Positions 45,455 through 55,031 are shown, counted from the first letter of the stretch. The stretch: DNA of 64,000 bases from Janibacter sp. CX7 (GCF_024362365.1 NZ_CP101464.1:2604001-2668000), one strand, 5' to 3'. Translations and numbers: made by a program. The notes: generated by a model from the sequence alone, not told the origin.

Positions 45455-46230
45455 CCGACGTGAGGACCTCCCCTTCGACCGCCGACACCGGGGTCGAGGA
45501 CCGCCGCACGACGATCGGGCTGCTCGTCGGCCTGCCGCTGCTCTGCGCGGCGATCCTCGGCGGCTGGGCGATCTGGCGGCAGACCGCCGACCTCGACGAC
45601 ATCGAGGCCCGCCAGCTGGCGTGGGGCACGATCCTCACGCTGACCCGCGAGCACATCACGCTCACCCTCATCACGACCGCCGTCGTGCTCGTCACCGCGA
45701 TCCCCATCGGCATCCTGCTCACCCGCGGCCCGGCCCGCCGCTTCTCCGGGCCGATCACGGCCGTCGCCAACGCCGGCCAGGCCGCGCCGGTCATCGGCCT
45801 CATCGTGCTCCTGGCGATGTGGCTCGGCTTCGGCGTGCGCACCGCCGTCATCTCCCTGGCGATCTACGGATTCCTGCCGGTGCTGCGCAACACGATCGTC
45901 GGCCTCCAGCAGGTCGACCAGACCCTCGTCGAGGCCGCCCGCGGCATGGGCATGTCCCCCGTCGACGTCCTGCGCCGGGTCGAGCTGCCGCTCGCCATGC
46001 CGGTGATCATGGCCGGTGTGCGCACCGCGCTCGTGCTCGTCGTCGGCGCCGCGAGCTTCGCGACCTTCGTCAACGCCGGCGGTCTGGGCGCGCTCATCGT
46101 CACGGGCATCACGCTCTTCCGCTACCCCATCCTCGTCAGCGGCGCCGTGATCATCGCGGTCGTCGCGCTGCTCATCGACTGGGCGGGCCGGGTGCTCGAG
46201 CTCCTCCTCACTCCCAAGGGGACCTCATGA
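45451..46230 (+). CDS. osmoprotectant-type ABC transporter permease
   Basis: A 259-residue second permease, paralogous to the first gene of the operon (LLAMWLGFGVRTAVISLAIYGFLPVLRNTIVG; EAARGMGMSPVDVLRRVELPLA is the EAA motif). About six membrane segments; an extra N-terminal segment relative to its paralogue. ATG overlaps the ATPase stop (ATGA). The pair should form a heterodimeric channel. Confidence 0.93.
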   Translation: MTDVRTSPSTADTGVEDRRTTIGLLVGLPLLCAAILGGWAIWRQTADLDDIEARQLAWGTILTLTREHITLTLITTAVVLVTAIPIGILLTRGPARRFSGPITAVANAGQAAPVIGLIVLLAMWLGFGVRTAVISLAIYGFLPVLRNTIVGLQQVDQTLVEAARGMGMSPVDVLRRVELPLAMPVIMAGVRTALVLVVGAASFATFVNAGGLGALIVTGITLFRYPILVSGAVIIAVVALLIDWAGRVLELLLTPKGTS

Positions 46231-47234
46231 CGACGCGACGTGACCTCCCTTCGACCGAGCTGACCCGACGCACCCTGCTCCTGGGCGGGGCCGGCACGCT
46301 CGGCCTCGCCCTCGCCGGGTGCGGCCTGGGCACGAGCGGTGGCTTCGTGCCCTCCGGGGAGCCGGCCGGGCCGATCGCCGACGTCGACCTGTCGGGCGCC
46401 TCGATCGGGGTGGGGTCGAAGAACTTCACCGAGCAGCTCATCCTGGGCAAGATGGCCGTCATCCTGCTGCGCGCGACCGGCGCCGAGGCGGCGGACCTGA
46501 CCAACATCCCCGGCTCGTCCAGCGCCCGCCAGGCGATGATCGAGGACCAGGTCCAGATGCAGTGGGAGTACACGGGCACCGCCTGGATCGCCTATCTCGG
46601 CGAGACCACCCCGATCCCCGACGAGCGCAAGCAGTACGAAGCCGTCCGCGACCGCGACCTCGAGGAGCACCAGCTCGTCTGGCTCGACCCGGCGCCGATG
46701 AACAACACCTACGGCTTCGCCGGGCCGACCGAGACGATCAAGAAGCTCGGCATCACCAAGCTCTCCGAGCTGGCGAAGGTCCCCAAGGCCGAGCTGACCT
46801 TCTGCGTCGAGTCCGAGTTCAACAACCGCAACGACGGCTTCGACCCGATGCTCAAGAAGTACGGGCTCGCCAAGGGCACGAGCTTCCCCGAGAGCAACGT
46901 CAAGGTCCTCGACACCGGCGCCATCTACCAGGCCACCGACAAGGGCACGTGCACCTTCGGCGAGGTCTTCACCACCGACGGGCGGATCAAGGCGCTCGAC
47001 CTGACCGTGCTCGAGGACGACAAGGCCTTCTTCCCGAAGTACAACGTCGCGCCGGTGCTCACCGAGGCGGTCGTCGAGGAGCACCCTGCGGTCCGGGACC
47101 TCTTCGACCCGGTCGTCAAGAAGCTCACCGACGACGTGCTCATCGACCTCAACGCCCGGGTCGACGTCGACGGCGAGGACCCGGCGGACGTCGCCATCGC
47201 GTGGCTGCGGGAGGCCGGCTTCATCAAGGCCTGA
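46227..47234 (+). CDS. glycine betaine/osmoprotectant-binding lipoprotein
   Basis: A 335-residue substrate-binding protein of the OpuAC/OsmX type: lipobox LALAGCGLG, then VGSKNFTEQLILGKM (family start) and QWEYTGTAWIAYLG. It should capture a quaternary amine outside the cell and deliver it to the two permeases. TRRTLLLGG near the start could be a Tat signal. ATG overlaps the permease stop. Last gene of the operon. Confidence 0.93.
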   Translation: MTTRRDLPSTELTRRTLLLGGAGTLGLALAGCGLGTSGGFVPSGEPAGPIADVDLSGASIGVGSKNFTEQLILGKMAVILLRATGAEAADLTNIPGSSSARQAMIEDQVQMQWEYTGTAWIAYLGETTPIPDERKQYEAVRDRDLEEHQLVWLDPAPMNNTYGFAGPTETIKKLGITKLSELAKVPKAELTFCVESEFNNRNDGFDPMLKKYGLAKGTSFPESNVKVLDTGAIYQATDKGTCTFGEVFTTDGRIKALDLTVLEDDKAFFPKYNVAPVLTEAVVEEHPAVRDLFDPVVKKLTDDVLIDLNARVDVDGEDPADVAIAWLREAGFIKA

Positions 47235-47279
47235 CCGCGATCCGGTGACAGGGGGCGCCCGCGGGTCTAGCCTGCGGGC

Positions 47280-48479
47280 ATGAGCCTCGGGGGACGCAGG
47301 GGGCGGCTGCTCGTCACCGCCATGATCACGACGGTCCTGGCTGCGGCCGTGACCACCGGCACCGCCACGGCGAAGGGGGCCGCACCCGCCGCGTCGTCGG
47401 CGGCGGTTTCCGCGACGACCAGCGGCACGACCGGGCGCACCGACCGCCTGTCCGTCCTCATGAGCGGCGACGTCCTCGTCCACACGACCCTCGTCGCCCA
47501 GGCGAAGCGCGATGCGGTGGCCGGCGGCCCGAGCCTCAACTTCGACCGGATGCTCGCCGCGCAGAAGCCGCGCATCAGCACCGCCGACCTCGCGATCTGC
47601 CACCTCGAGACGCCGATCGCCCCTGCCGGCGGGCCCTACACCGGCTATCCCCTCTTCAAGGCGCCCGCGCACGTCGTCACCAGCCTGCGTCGCGTCGGCT
47701 ACGACGCGTGCACGACGGCCTCCAACCACTCGCTCGACGACGGCCAGCGCGGCATCACGCGCACGCTCGACGTCCTCGACTCCAACAAGCTCGGGCACAC
47801 CGGCACCGCCCGCACCTCGACCGAGCGCAACCGGCCGCTCGTCCGCACGGTCCAGGGCGTCAAGGTCGGCATCGTCTCGACGACCTTCTCCACCAACGGC
47901 ATCCCCGTGCCGCGGGACAGGCGGTGGTCGGTCAACACCCTCGATCGCACGGCCCTCGTCGAGGACGTCAAGCGCACCAAGGCCGCCGGCGCCGAGATCG
48001 TCGTCGTCGCCGTGCACGCGGGCACCGAGTACAGCCACGTGCCCAACGCGCAGCAGGAGCAGATCCGCTCGTGGCTGCACGCGACGCGGCTCGTCGACGC
48101 CGTCTACTTCCACCACGCGCACGTCGTCGAGCCGGTCGAGAAGGTCGGTTACCGCTGGGTGGCGTGGGGCCTGGGCAACACCTTCGCCACGAGCACGACG
48201 AAGTACAACAAGAGCACCGGCGAGCAGGTGATGACCCGCTTCAACTTCGAGCGGCAGTACGGCACGACGTGGCGGGTGCGCTCGGTCGCCGTCATCCCGG
48301 GCTACTCGCCCAACGTCGCGCCCTATCGCTGGGTCGACCTCGTCACCGCCGCGCAGGACCCCTCGCTGTCGTCGTCGGCCCGCAGCTCCTACGCGGCCCG
48401 GGCCCGCCACGTCCGCTCGATCGTCGGGGCACGCGGCGGCTTCGGCGACGGTGTCTACCAGGCCTCGCCGGTGCGCTGA
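47280..48479 (+). CDS. CapA-like exported metallophosphatase-fold protein
   Basis: A 399-residue protein with a signal peptide (ending TATA-KG about residue 32) and a CapA domain: SGDVLVH, HLETPI, TASNHSLDDG and VHAGTEY are metal-binding motifs. Such proteins act in poly-gamma-glutamate capsule synthesis or related surface polymers; no cap genes flank it, so its role is open. The start codon directly follows a 9-bp hairpin (47257-47279) after the opu operon, which may act as terminator or limit translation. Confidence 0.87.
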   Translation: MSLGGRRGRLLVTAMITTVLAAAVTTGTATAKGAAPAASSAAVSATTSGTTGRTDRLSVLMSGDVLVHTTLVAQAKRDAVAGGPSLNFDRMLAAQKPRISTADLAICHLETPIAPAGGPYTGYPLFKAPAHVVTSLRRVGYDACTTASNHSLDDGQRGITRTLDVLDSNKLGHTGTARTSTERNRPLVRTVQGVKVGIVSTTFSTNGIPVPRDRRWSVNTLDRTALVEDVKRTKAAGAEIVVVAVHAGTEYSHVPNAQQEQIRSWLHATRLVDAVYFHHAHVVEPVEKVGYRWVAWGLGNTFATSTTKYNKSTGEQVMTRFNFERQYGTTWRVRSVAVIPGYSPNVAPYRWVDLVTAAQDPSLSSSARSSYAARARHVRSIVGARGGFGDGVYQASPVR

Positions 48480-48527
48480 CGGCACCGCCCGAGCCACATC
48501 CCCTTCGCTCCTCCCTATGGTCGTGTC

Positions 48528-49868
48528 ATGACCTTCAGCTCCGAGACCGACCGCGCCCTCACCACCCGCGCCCTCACCGCGCAGACCGAAGGGAGGGTCC
48601 CCGGGCTCGTCGCCGGCGTCGCCCGCGACGGCCGGCTGGAGTGGTCCACGGGGATCGGCACGGTCGACGTCGCGACGCCGGGCGAGGCGCCCGACGACGA
48701 GACGCAGTACCCCGTGGCGAGCAACTCCAAGACCTTCACCGCCGTCGCCGTCATGGCGCTGCGCGACGAGGGCCGGCTCGACCTCGACGACACCGTCGAG
48801 CAGCACCTCACCGACAGCACCCATGCCTCCGTCACGATCCGCCAGCTGCTGTCGCACACCTCCGGCATGCAGCGCGAACCCGTCGGCGACGTCTTCGACA
48901 CCATGGTCATGCCCTCCCGCGAGGACCTGCTCGCCGGCTGGTCGCAGGCCGAGCGCGTCGGGCGGCCCCACGACCGCTGGCACTACTCCAACCTCGCCTA
49001 CGGCGTCCTCGGGGAGATCATCGGCCGCCTCGACGGGTGCACGTGGGAGGAGTCGATCCGTCGCCGCATCCTCGACCCGCTCGAGCTGACCCGCACCGGC
49101 ACCACCCCCTCCGGCCGCCGGGCGAAGGGGTACTACGTCCCGCCCTTCGCCGACGTTCCCCGGGAGGAGCCGGTCATCGAGGCGGCGGCCCTCGACCCGG
49201 CCGGCGGGCTGTGGTCGACGGCCACCGACCTGGCCCGGTGGGGTGGCTTCGTCGCCAACCCGGTCGAGGAGGTCCTCTCCCCCGACACGCTCGAGGAGAT
49301 GTGCCAGCCGCAGGTGATGGCCGACCTCACTTCGTGGACCTCCGCCTGGGGGCTGGGCTTCCAGCTCGTGCGGCACGAGGGGCGCACCTGGGTGGGCCAC
49401 ACCGGCGGCTGGCCCGGCTCGATCACCGGCGTCTTCACCGAGCGCTCTTCTGCCACGACGGGGCTGATCCTGATGAACAACTCCGCTCCCGTCCCGCCCG
49501 CCGCGGCCGCCATCGAGCTCGGGACGATCGCCATCGAGCGCGAGCCGGTGCAGCCCGAGCCCTGGCAGCCCGGGACCGAGCTGCCCGAGGACCTCGTCCC
49601 GCTGCTCGGGCACTGGTACTCCGAGGGCACCCACTGGGTGCTGTCGGTGCGGGAGGGCGCCCTGGAGGCCCGCATCGCCGGCCAGCGCAAGGAGCTGCCG
49701 CCCGCGGTCTTCACCGCAGAGGGCACCGACCGCTACCGCACCGTCTCCGGCCACGAGCGCGGTGAGCTGCTGCGGGTCAACCGCGACGCCTCCGGCACCG
49801 TCACCCACCTCAACTGGGCCACCTACCGCTTCACCCGGGAGCCGCTGGCCTTCGGCCAGTGGCTCTGA
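48528..49868 (+). CDS. beta-lactamase-fold serine hydrolase
   Basis: A 446-residue class C/EstB-like protein without a signal peptide, thus probably cytoplasmic. The SxxK motif is SNSK in ASNSKTFTAVAVMAL, the Tyr motif YSNLAYG, and HTGG near GRTWVGHTGGWPG replaces KTG. A C-terminal beta-domain (about residues 345-446) follows. Esterase or D-aminopeptidase activity is likely; the substrate is unknown. Its 3' end converges on the acyl-CoA ligase gene. Confidence 0.9.
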   Translation: MTFSSETDRALTTRALTAQTEGRVPGLVAGVARDGRLEWSTGIGTVDVATPGEAPDDETQYPVASNSKTFTAVAVMALRDEGRLDLDDTVEQHLTDSTHASVTIRQLLSHTSGMQREPVGDVFDTMVMPSREDLLAGWSQAERVGRPHDRWHYSNLAYGVLGEIIGRLDGCTWEESIRRRILDPLELTRTGTTPSGRRAKGYYVPPFADVPREEPVIEAAALDPAGGLWSTATDLARWGGFVANPVEEVLSPDTLEEMCQPQVMADLTSWTSAWGLGFQLVRHEGRTWVGHTGGWPGSITGVFTERSSATTGLILMNNSAPVPPAAAAIELGTIAIEREPVQPEPWQPGTELPEDLVPLLGHWYSEGTHWVLSVREGALEARIAGQRKELPPAVFTAEGTDRYRTVSGHERGELLRVNRDASGTVTHLNWATYRFTREPLAFGQWL

Positions 49869-49882
49869 TCCCCCTTCGCCCG

Positions 49883-49934
49883 CCGGATCGATGTATCCGG
49901 GTGCGTTCCAGCTCACCCGGACACATCGACCCGG
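49883..49934 (-). terminator. long hairpin, terminator of the ligase operon
   Basis: Two 21-base arms (49883-49903 and 49914-49934) with a 10-base loop; the two non-identical positions form G-U pairs in minus-strand RNA but A-C mismatches in plus-strand RNA. This favours a terminator for the minus-strand gene ending at 49972. Confidence 0.72.
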
Positions 49935-49938
49935 AGCA

Positions 49939-49980
49939 GGCGAAGGGCGGGGGTCAGGCGAAGGGCGGGGGTCAGGCGAA
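49939..49980. repeat. 18-bp tandem repeat over the ligase stop codon
   Basis: GGCGAAGGGCGGGGGTCA occurs at 49939-49956 and 49957-49974, followed by a partial copy. The TCA of the second copy is the stop codon of the minus-strand ligase gene. Confidence 0.85.
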
Positions 49981-51549
49981 GTGCTTGCGCAGCTCCCGGT
50001 TGAGGATCTTGCCGGTGGCATTGCGGGGCAGCTCGTCCATGAAGACGACCTCGCGGGGGATGCAGTGCCGGGCGCGGTGCGCGCGGACGTGCTCCTTGAT
50101 CTCGTCGGCGGTCAGCTCGTGGCCCTCGGTGAGTGCGACGAAGGCGGCGAGCCGCTGCCCGAAGTCGGGGTCGGGGACACCGATCACGGAGACCTCGCGG
50201 ACCGCGGGGTGCTCGGCGAGCAGCCCCTCGACCTCGATGGGGTACACGTTCTCCCCGCCGCTGACGATCATGTCGTCATCGCGACCGTCGACGAAGTAGA
50301 GCCCGTCGTCGACGTGCCCCATGTCGCCGGTCGAGACGAGCCCGTCGACGAAGTCCTTGGTGTTGCCGTTGGTGTAGCCGTCGAAGACGAGCTCGTTGCC
50401 GCAGAAGATCCGGCCGGTCTGCCCCGTCGGCACCTCCTTGCCGTCGTCGTCGAGGATCTTGACGACCGTGCCGAGCGGCGGGGTGCCGGCCGTGTTGGCG
50501 TGGCGCCGCATGTCGGCGGGCGTGGCGATGCACACCCACGACGCCTCGGTCGAGCCGTAGAGGTTGTAGAGCACGTCGCCGTACTCGTCCATGAACTTCG
50601 TCGTGAAGCCCGAGGGGTAGGCCGAGCCGGAGGTCGCGACGACGCGCAGCTTGCGGCGGCTGCGAGCGGCCGGGTCGCTCGGCAGCTCCATCATCCGCTG
50701 GAGCATCACGGGGATGGCGAACATCGCGTCGGGCTGCAACTCCTCGAGCGCCGCCCGGGCCGCCTGGGGCTTGAAGCGACGCTGCAGCACGATCGTCGCG
50801 CGCAGCGCGAGCGAGAGCTGCATCGCCGCGTAGCCCCACGTGTGGAAGATCGGGGCCGAGATGAGGATGCGGTCGTGCGCCCGCAGCGGGATCCGGTCGA
50901 TGATCGAGATGAGCGGGCCGAAGCCGCCCGGCGTCTTGCGCGCCGCGCCCTTGGGCGTGCCCGTCGTGCCGGAGGTCAGGATGATCGTGCGGCCCCCCTT
51001 CGCCGGGACGGGAAGGGAGTGCGGCCGCGGCGTGGTCTCGATGCGGCGGGCGAGCTCGGTCTCGGTGATCCGGGGCAGGTCCTGCGGCAGGTGCGCGACG
51101 ACCTCGGCGAACTCGTCGTCGTGGATGATCCCGCGGATCCCCTGCTGCTCGGCGACGACCGCGAACTGCGGGCCGGCGAGGCCGGTGTTGCCCAGGACGA
51201 GGTCGATGCCGATCGCGGAGGTCGCGGTCATGACCTCGATGGCCTGGACGTGGTTGCGAGCGAGCAGACCGACCCGGTCACCGGGGCCGAAGCCGAGCTC
51301 GCGCAGGACGACGGCGATCTTCTCGGAGTTGGCGAGCAGCTCCGCATAGGTGGTCGCCCCACGGGTCTCGTCGATGACGGCGACTGCCTTGGGCGAGCGG
51401 TTGGCGGCCTGCCGCAGCTCGCCTGCGAGACCGAAGCCCCACTTCTTCAGTGCGGCCAGCTGCTTGACCTGGGCGGCCGGCGGCCCGGGGTTGAGCATCC
51501 CCCGCTTGGCCATGGTCGTGGCGATGGTGAGTGGGTTCATGAAGGGCAT
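49972..51549 (-). CDS. long-chain acyl-CoA synthetase family protein
   Basis: A 525-residue AMP-binding ligase that activates a fatty acid with ATP and CoA. P-loop motif ILTSGTTGTPKGA; YGSTEAS; STGDMGHVDDGLYFVDGRDDDMIVSGGENVYP; and the C-terminal Lys in PRNATGKILNREL. ATG 51549 overlaps the stop of the SCP2 gene (TGATG). Pairing with a sterol-carrier-type protein suggests lipid activation and handling. The specific acid is unknown. Confidence 0.92.
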   Translation of the reverse strand: MPFMNPLTIATTMAKRGMLNPGPPAAQVKQLAALKKWGFGLAGELRQAANRSPKAVAVIDETRGATTYAELLANSEKIAVVLRELGFGPGDRVGLLARNHVQAIEVMTATSAIGIDLVLGNTGLAGPQFAVVAEQQGIRGIIHDDEFAEVVAHLPQDLPRITETELARRIETTPRPHSLPVPAKGGRTIILTSGTTGTPKGAARKTPGGFGPLISIIDRIPLRAHDRILISAPIFHTWGYAAMQLSLALRATIVLQRRFKPQAARAALEELQPDAMFAIPVMLQRMMELPSDPAARSRRKLRVVATSGSAYPSGFTTKFMDEYGDVLYNLYGSTEASWVCIATPADMRRHANTAGTPPLGTVVKILDDDGKEVPTGQTGRIFCGNELVFDGYTNGNTKDFVDGLVSTGDMGHVDDGLYFVDGRDDDMIVSGGENVYPIEVEGLLAEHPAVREVSVIGVPDPDFGQRLAAFVALTEGHELTADEIKEHVRAHRARHCIPREVVFMDELPRNATGKILNRELRKHFA

Positions 51550-52001
51550 CAGGCCTTGGGGATGTCGAAGAGGCTGGGGAACTTCGCGGCCAGGGCGATG
51601 TCGCCCTTGACCTTGATCTTGCCGCGCATGACGAGCATCGTCGGGTTGCCCCGACCCGTCGCCATCTTGACGAACTCCGGCGGCCCCATCATCAGCGAGG
51701 CGTCGTAGTCCGAGCCGGGCTCCGGCGAGACGGTGCAGGTGCCGTCGCCGACGACGATCTCGTAGGTGTCGTGCGGCTGCTCGTCGGGACCACCGGTGAT
51801 GCGGAACTGCACCGTGCCGGACGTTCCCTTCGCCTTGTCGGGCCGGAAGAGCTCGGGGAAGCGGGCGAAGACCGCATCGAGGATCGCGCCCCGGTGCTCG
51901 CCGCGCATGACCTCGGAGACCTCCTTGTCGGACATCTGCGCGACGGTCTTCGCAAACTCCTGCGGACTCATCGTGTCGAACGTGGACGGGGCGAGGTCCA
52001 T
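51549..52001 (-). CDS. SCP2 sterol-binding domain protein
   Basis: A 150-residue lipid-binding protein. The SCP2 fold is indicated by FARFPELFRPDKAKG, TVQFRITGGPD, YDASLMMGPPEFVKMATGRGNP and GKIKVKGDIALAAKF. ATG 52001 has GGAGA about 8 bases upstream; a longer frame is open but not conserved. It is translationally coupled to the acyl-CoA ligase gene and probably carries lipids or acyl-CoA. Confidence 0.9.
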   Translation of the reverse strand: MDLAPSTFDTMSPQEFAKTVAQMSDKEVSEVMRGEHRGAILDAVFARFPELFRPDKAKGTSGTVQFRITGGPDEQPHDTYEIVVGDGTCTVSPEPGSDYDASLMMGPPEFVKMATGRGNPTMLVMRGKIKVKGDIALAAKFPSLFDIPKA

Positions 52002-52100
52002 GGCGGCATCTCCTTCGGCGCGGCTGTTGCCCCGGACGATACGCACGGGTAACCACAGCGGCAACGGCAGGGCGCTGTGCCCCTCACCACCCCGCCCGGC

Positions 52101-54878
52101 TCAGGCCTTCTTGGCCGCTGCCTTCTTCGTCGCCTTCTTCGCCGTCTTCTTCGTGGCCTTCTTCGCGGTCTTCTTGGCCGTCTTCTTCGCCGACTTCTTG
52201 CGGGTCGTCGGGCCCTTGGCGCGCTTCTCGGCGATGAGCTCGTAGGCCCGCTCCGCGGTGAGCGTCTCGGGCTCGTCGCCGCGGCGCAGGGTCGCATTCG
52301 TCTCGCCGTCGGTGACATAGGGGCCGAAGCGCCCGTCCTTGACGACGACCTTCTTGCCGCTCACCGGGTCCTCGCCGAACTCTGCCAGCGGCGGCTTGGC
52401 CGCGGCGCGGCCACGCTGCTTGGGCTGGGCGTAGATCGCGACGGCCTCCTCGAGGGTCATCGTGAAGAGCTGCTCCTCGGTCTCGATCGAGCGCGAGTCG
52501 GTGCCCTTCTTCAGGTACGGCCCGTAGCGACCGTTCTGCGCGGTGATCGGCACCTCGACCGACTTCTCCGTGCCGTCCTCGGCGGTCGTCGTCTCGGTGA
52601 CCGTGCCGAGGGTGCGCGGCAGAGAGAGGAGCTTGAGCGCCTGCTCGAGGTCGACCGTCGAGGGGTCCATGCTCTTGAAGAGCGAGGCCGTGCGCGGCTT
52701 GACCTTGGCCTTGCCGCGCTTGGGCTTGTCGTCGGCCGACTCCTCGAGGACCTCGGTGACGTAGGGGCCGTAGCGGCCGTTCTTCACGACGACGTCGCGC
52801 CCGGTCTCGGGGTCCTGCCCCAGGACCCGGCCGTCGTCGGCGGCCGCCGCGAGGAACTCGCGCGCCATCGCCGGCGTCAGCTCGTCGGGGGCCACGTCGT
52901 CGGTGATCGTCGCCCGCTTGGGCGCCGGCGTCGTCTTCGTCTCGTCGGTGACCTCACCGGTCGCGGGGTCGACCCCCTTCGGCACGACCTCCTCGACATA
53001 GGGGCCGTAGCGACCGACCCGCACGACGACACCGTCGCCGATCTCGATCGTCGAGATGGCCCGGGCGTCGATGTCGCCGAGGTCGGCGACGAGGCCGGAC
53101 AGGCCCGGGCCGCTGCCCTCGTCGCCGTAGTAGAAGCGCTGCAGCCAGGCGACGCGGTCGGCGTCACCGGCGGCGATCTCGTCGAGGTCGACCTCCATCG
53201 AGGCGGTGAAGTCGTAGTCGACGAGACGGCTGAAGTGCACCTCCATCAGGCGGGTCACGGCGAAGGCGAGCCAGGTCGGGACGAGGGCGGTGCCCTTCTT
53301 GCGGACGTAGCCGCGGTCCTGGATCGTGCTGATCGTCGAGGCATAGGTGGAGGGGCGGCCGATGCCGAGCTCCTCCATCTTCTTCACGAGCGAGGCCTCG
53401 GTGTAGCGCGCCGGCGGGGAGGTCTCGTGGCCGGACGCGACGGCGTCGACGACGTCGAGGCTCGCGCCCTCCTCGACCTTCGGCAGGCGGGCCTCGCCGT
53501 CCTTGGCCGGCTGTGCCGGCTCGTCGGTGCCCTCCTCGTAGGCGGCGAGGAAGCCGCGGAAGGTGATGACGGTGCCCGAGGCGGAGTACTCGGCGACCTC
53601 GCCGGCCTCGCAGCCGGTGAGGTCGGCGCGCATGCGGATCGTCGCCGTCGAGCCCTTGGCGTCGGCCATCTGCGAGGCGACGGTGCGCTTCCAGATCAGC
53701 TCGTAGAGCCGGAACTCGTCGCCCCGCAGCTCGCCGGCCACCTGCGCCGGGGTGCGGAAGCGGTCACCGGCGGGGCGGATCGCCTCGTGCGCCTCCTGGG
53801 CGTTCTTCGACTTCTTGCCGTAGACGCGCGGCGCCTCGGGCACGAAGTCGGCGCCGTACATGTCGCGGGCCTGGCCGCGGGCGGCCGAGACCGCCGAGCT
53901 CGACAGGTTGGTGCTGTCGGTTCGCATGTAGGTGATGTAGCCGTTCTCGTACAGCTTCTGCGCCACGCCCATCGCCGCCTTGGAGCCGAGGCCGAGCTTG
54001 CGGCCGGCCTCCTGCTGCAGCGTCGACGTGGTGAAGGGGGCGTACGGGCGCCTCGTGTAGGGCTTCTCGGAGACGGAGCTGACGACGACCGGGGCCGCGA
54101 TGGTCGCCTCGGCGACCTGGGTCGCGGCGCGCTGGTCGAGCGCGCGGGCGTCCTTCTTCACCGCACCGGTGTCGTCGAAGTCGGAGCCGGTGGCGACCTT
54201 GCGTCCGTCCAACGTCGCGAGGCGGGCGGCGAAGGGGGCGGTGCCGGAGCTGAACGTGCCCTCGACGCTCCAGTAGGAGGCGACCTTGAAGGCCATCCGC
54301 TCGCGCTCGCGCTCGACGACGATGCGGGTCGCCACGGACTGCACGCGGCCGGCGGACAGACCCGCCTTGACCTTGCGCCACAGCACGGGCGAGACCTCGT
54401 AGCCGTACAGGCGGTCGAGGATGCGGCGCGACTCCTGCGCGTTGACCAGGTCGAGGTCGAGCTCGCGGGTGTCCTCGACGGCGCGCTGGATCGCCTCCTT
54501 GGTGATCTCGTGGAAGACCATGCGCTGCACCGGGATCTTCGGCTTGAGCGTCTCGAGCAGGTGCCAGGCGATCGCCTCGCCCTCACGGTCCTCATCGGTG
54601 GCGAGGTAGAGGGTGTCGGCGTCCTTGAGCAGGCGCTTGAGCTCGGTGACCTTCTTCTTCTTGTCCGGGTCGACGACGTAGAAGGGCTCGAAGCCCTCCT
54701 CGATGTTGACCCCGAAGCGGCCGAAGGGGCCCTTCTTCATGTCGGCCGGCATCTCCGACGGGGTCGGGATGTCGCGGATGTGCCCGACCGATGCCTCGAC
54801 CGCGTAGTCGGGGCCGAGGTAGCCCGCGATGGTCTTGGCCTTGGCGGGCGACTCGACGATGACGAGCTTGCTGGCCAT
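52101..54878 (-). CDS. topA: DNA topoisomerase I
   Basis: A 925-residue type IA topoisomerase that relaxes negative supercoils. The TOPRIM domain begins KLVIVESPAKAKTI and contains DEDREGEAIAWH; the active Tyr is in GYITYMRTDSTNLS. The C-terminus lacks zinc fingers and has repeated TOPRIM-C-type units (NGRYGPYV seen several times), then a Lys/Ala tail of about 32 residues (KKTAKKATKK pattern), typical of actinobacterial TopA and involved in DNA grip. ATG 54878 is the family start. Confidence 0.97.
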   Translation of the reverse strand: MASKLVIVESPAKAKTIAGYLGPDYAVEASVGHIRDIPTPSEMPADMKKGPFGRFGVNIEEGFEPFYVVDPDKKKKVTELKRLLKDADTLYLATDEDREGEAIAWHLLETLKPKIPVQRMVFHEITKEAIQRAVEDTRELDLDLVNAQESRRILDRLYGYEVSPVLWRKVKAGLSAGRVQSVATRIVVERERERMAFKVASYWSVEGTFSSGTAPFAARLATLDGRKVATGSDFDDTGAVKKDARALDQRAATQVAEATIAAPVVVSSVSEKPYTRRPYAPFTTSTLQQEAGRKLGLGSKAAMGVAQKLYENGYITYMRTDSTNLSSSAVSAARGQARDMYGADFVPEAPRVYGKKSKNAQEAHEAIRPAGDRFRTPAQVAGELRGDEFRLYELIWKRTVASQMADAKGSTATIRMRADLTGCEAGEVAEYSASGTVITFRGFLAAYEEGTDEPAQPAKDGEARLPKVEEGASLDVVDAVASGHETSPPARYTEASLVKKMEELGIGRPSTYASTISTIQDRGYVRKKGTALVPTWLAFAVTRLMEVHFSRLVDYDFTASMEVDLDEIAAGDADRVAWLQRFYYGDEGSGPGLSGLVADLGDIDARAISTIEIGDGVVVRVGRYGPYVEEVVPKGVDPATGEVTDETKTTPAPKRATITDDVAPDELTPAMAREFLAAAADDGRVLGQDPETGRDVVVKNGRYGPYVTEVLEESADDKPKRGKAKVKPRTASLFKSMDPSTVDLEQALKLLSLPRTLGTVTETTTAEDGTEKSVEVPITAQNGRYGPYLKKGTDSRSIETEEQLFTMTLEEAVAIYAQPKQRGRAAAKPPLAEFGEDPVSGKKVVVKDGRFGPYVTDGETNATLRRGDEPETLTAERAYELIAEKRAKGPTTRKKSAKKTAKKTAKKATKKTAKKATKKAAAKKA

Positions 54879-55011
54879 GTGCGCCTCATCTCTCGACCCC
54901 ACGTGCAGCGGATTCGTCGCTGCCTCGACGAGGGGTCATCTCGGGGCGACCGTACTACGCCGCCCGGGGTGCTCCCTTCGCCTATCTGCAGCGGGGTAGA
55001 TTTTTGTTGAA

Positions 55012-55023
55012 GATACAAGTATC
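55012..55023. promoter_or_regulatory. palindrome in A/T-rich leader of the dioxygenase gene
   Basis: GATACAAGTATC lies 9 bp before the start codon in an A/T-rich stretch (54998-55026) that stands out here. It may be a MarR-like operator overlapping the promoter; the ribosome binding site is weak (GAGG two bases from ATG). Confidence 0.45.
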
Positions 55024-55031
55024 ATGAGGCC

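Noticed and set aside
46122..50021. 1299-codon minus-strand frame
   Set aside because: Antisense to the opu, capA-like and hydrolase genes, all of which have clear motifs; an effect of high G+C.
52077..55010. 977-codon plus-strand frame
   Set aside because: Antisense to topA over its whole length, with no recognisable domain.
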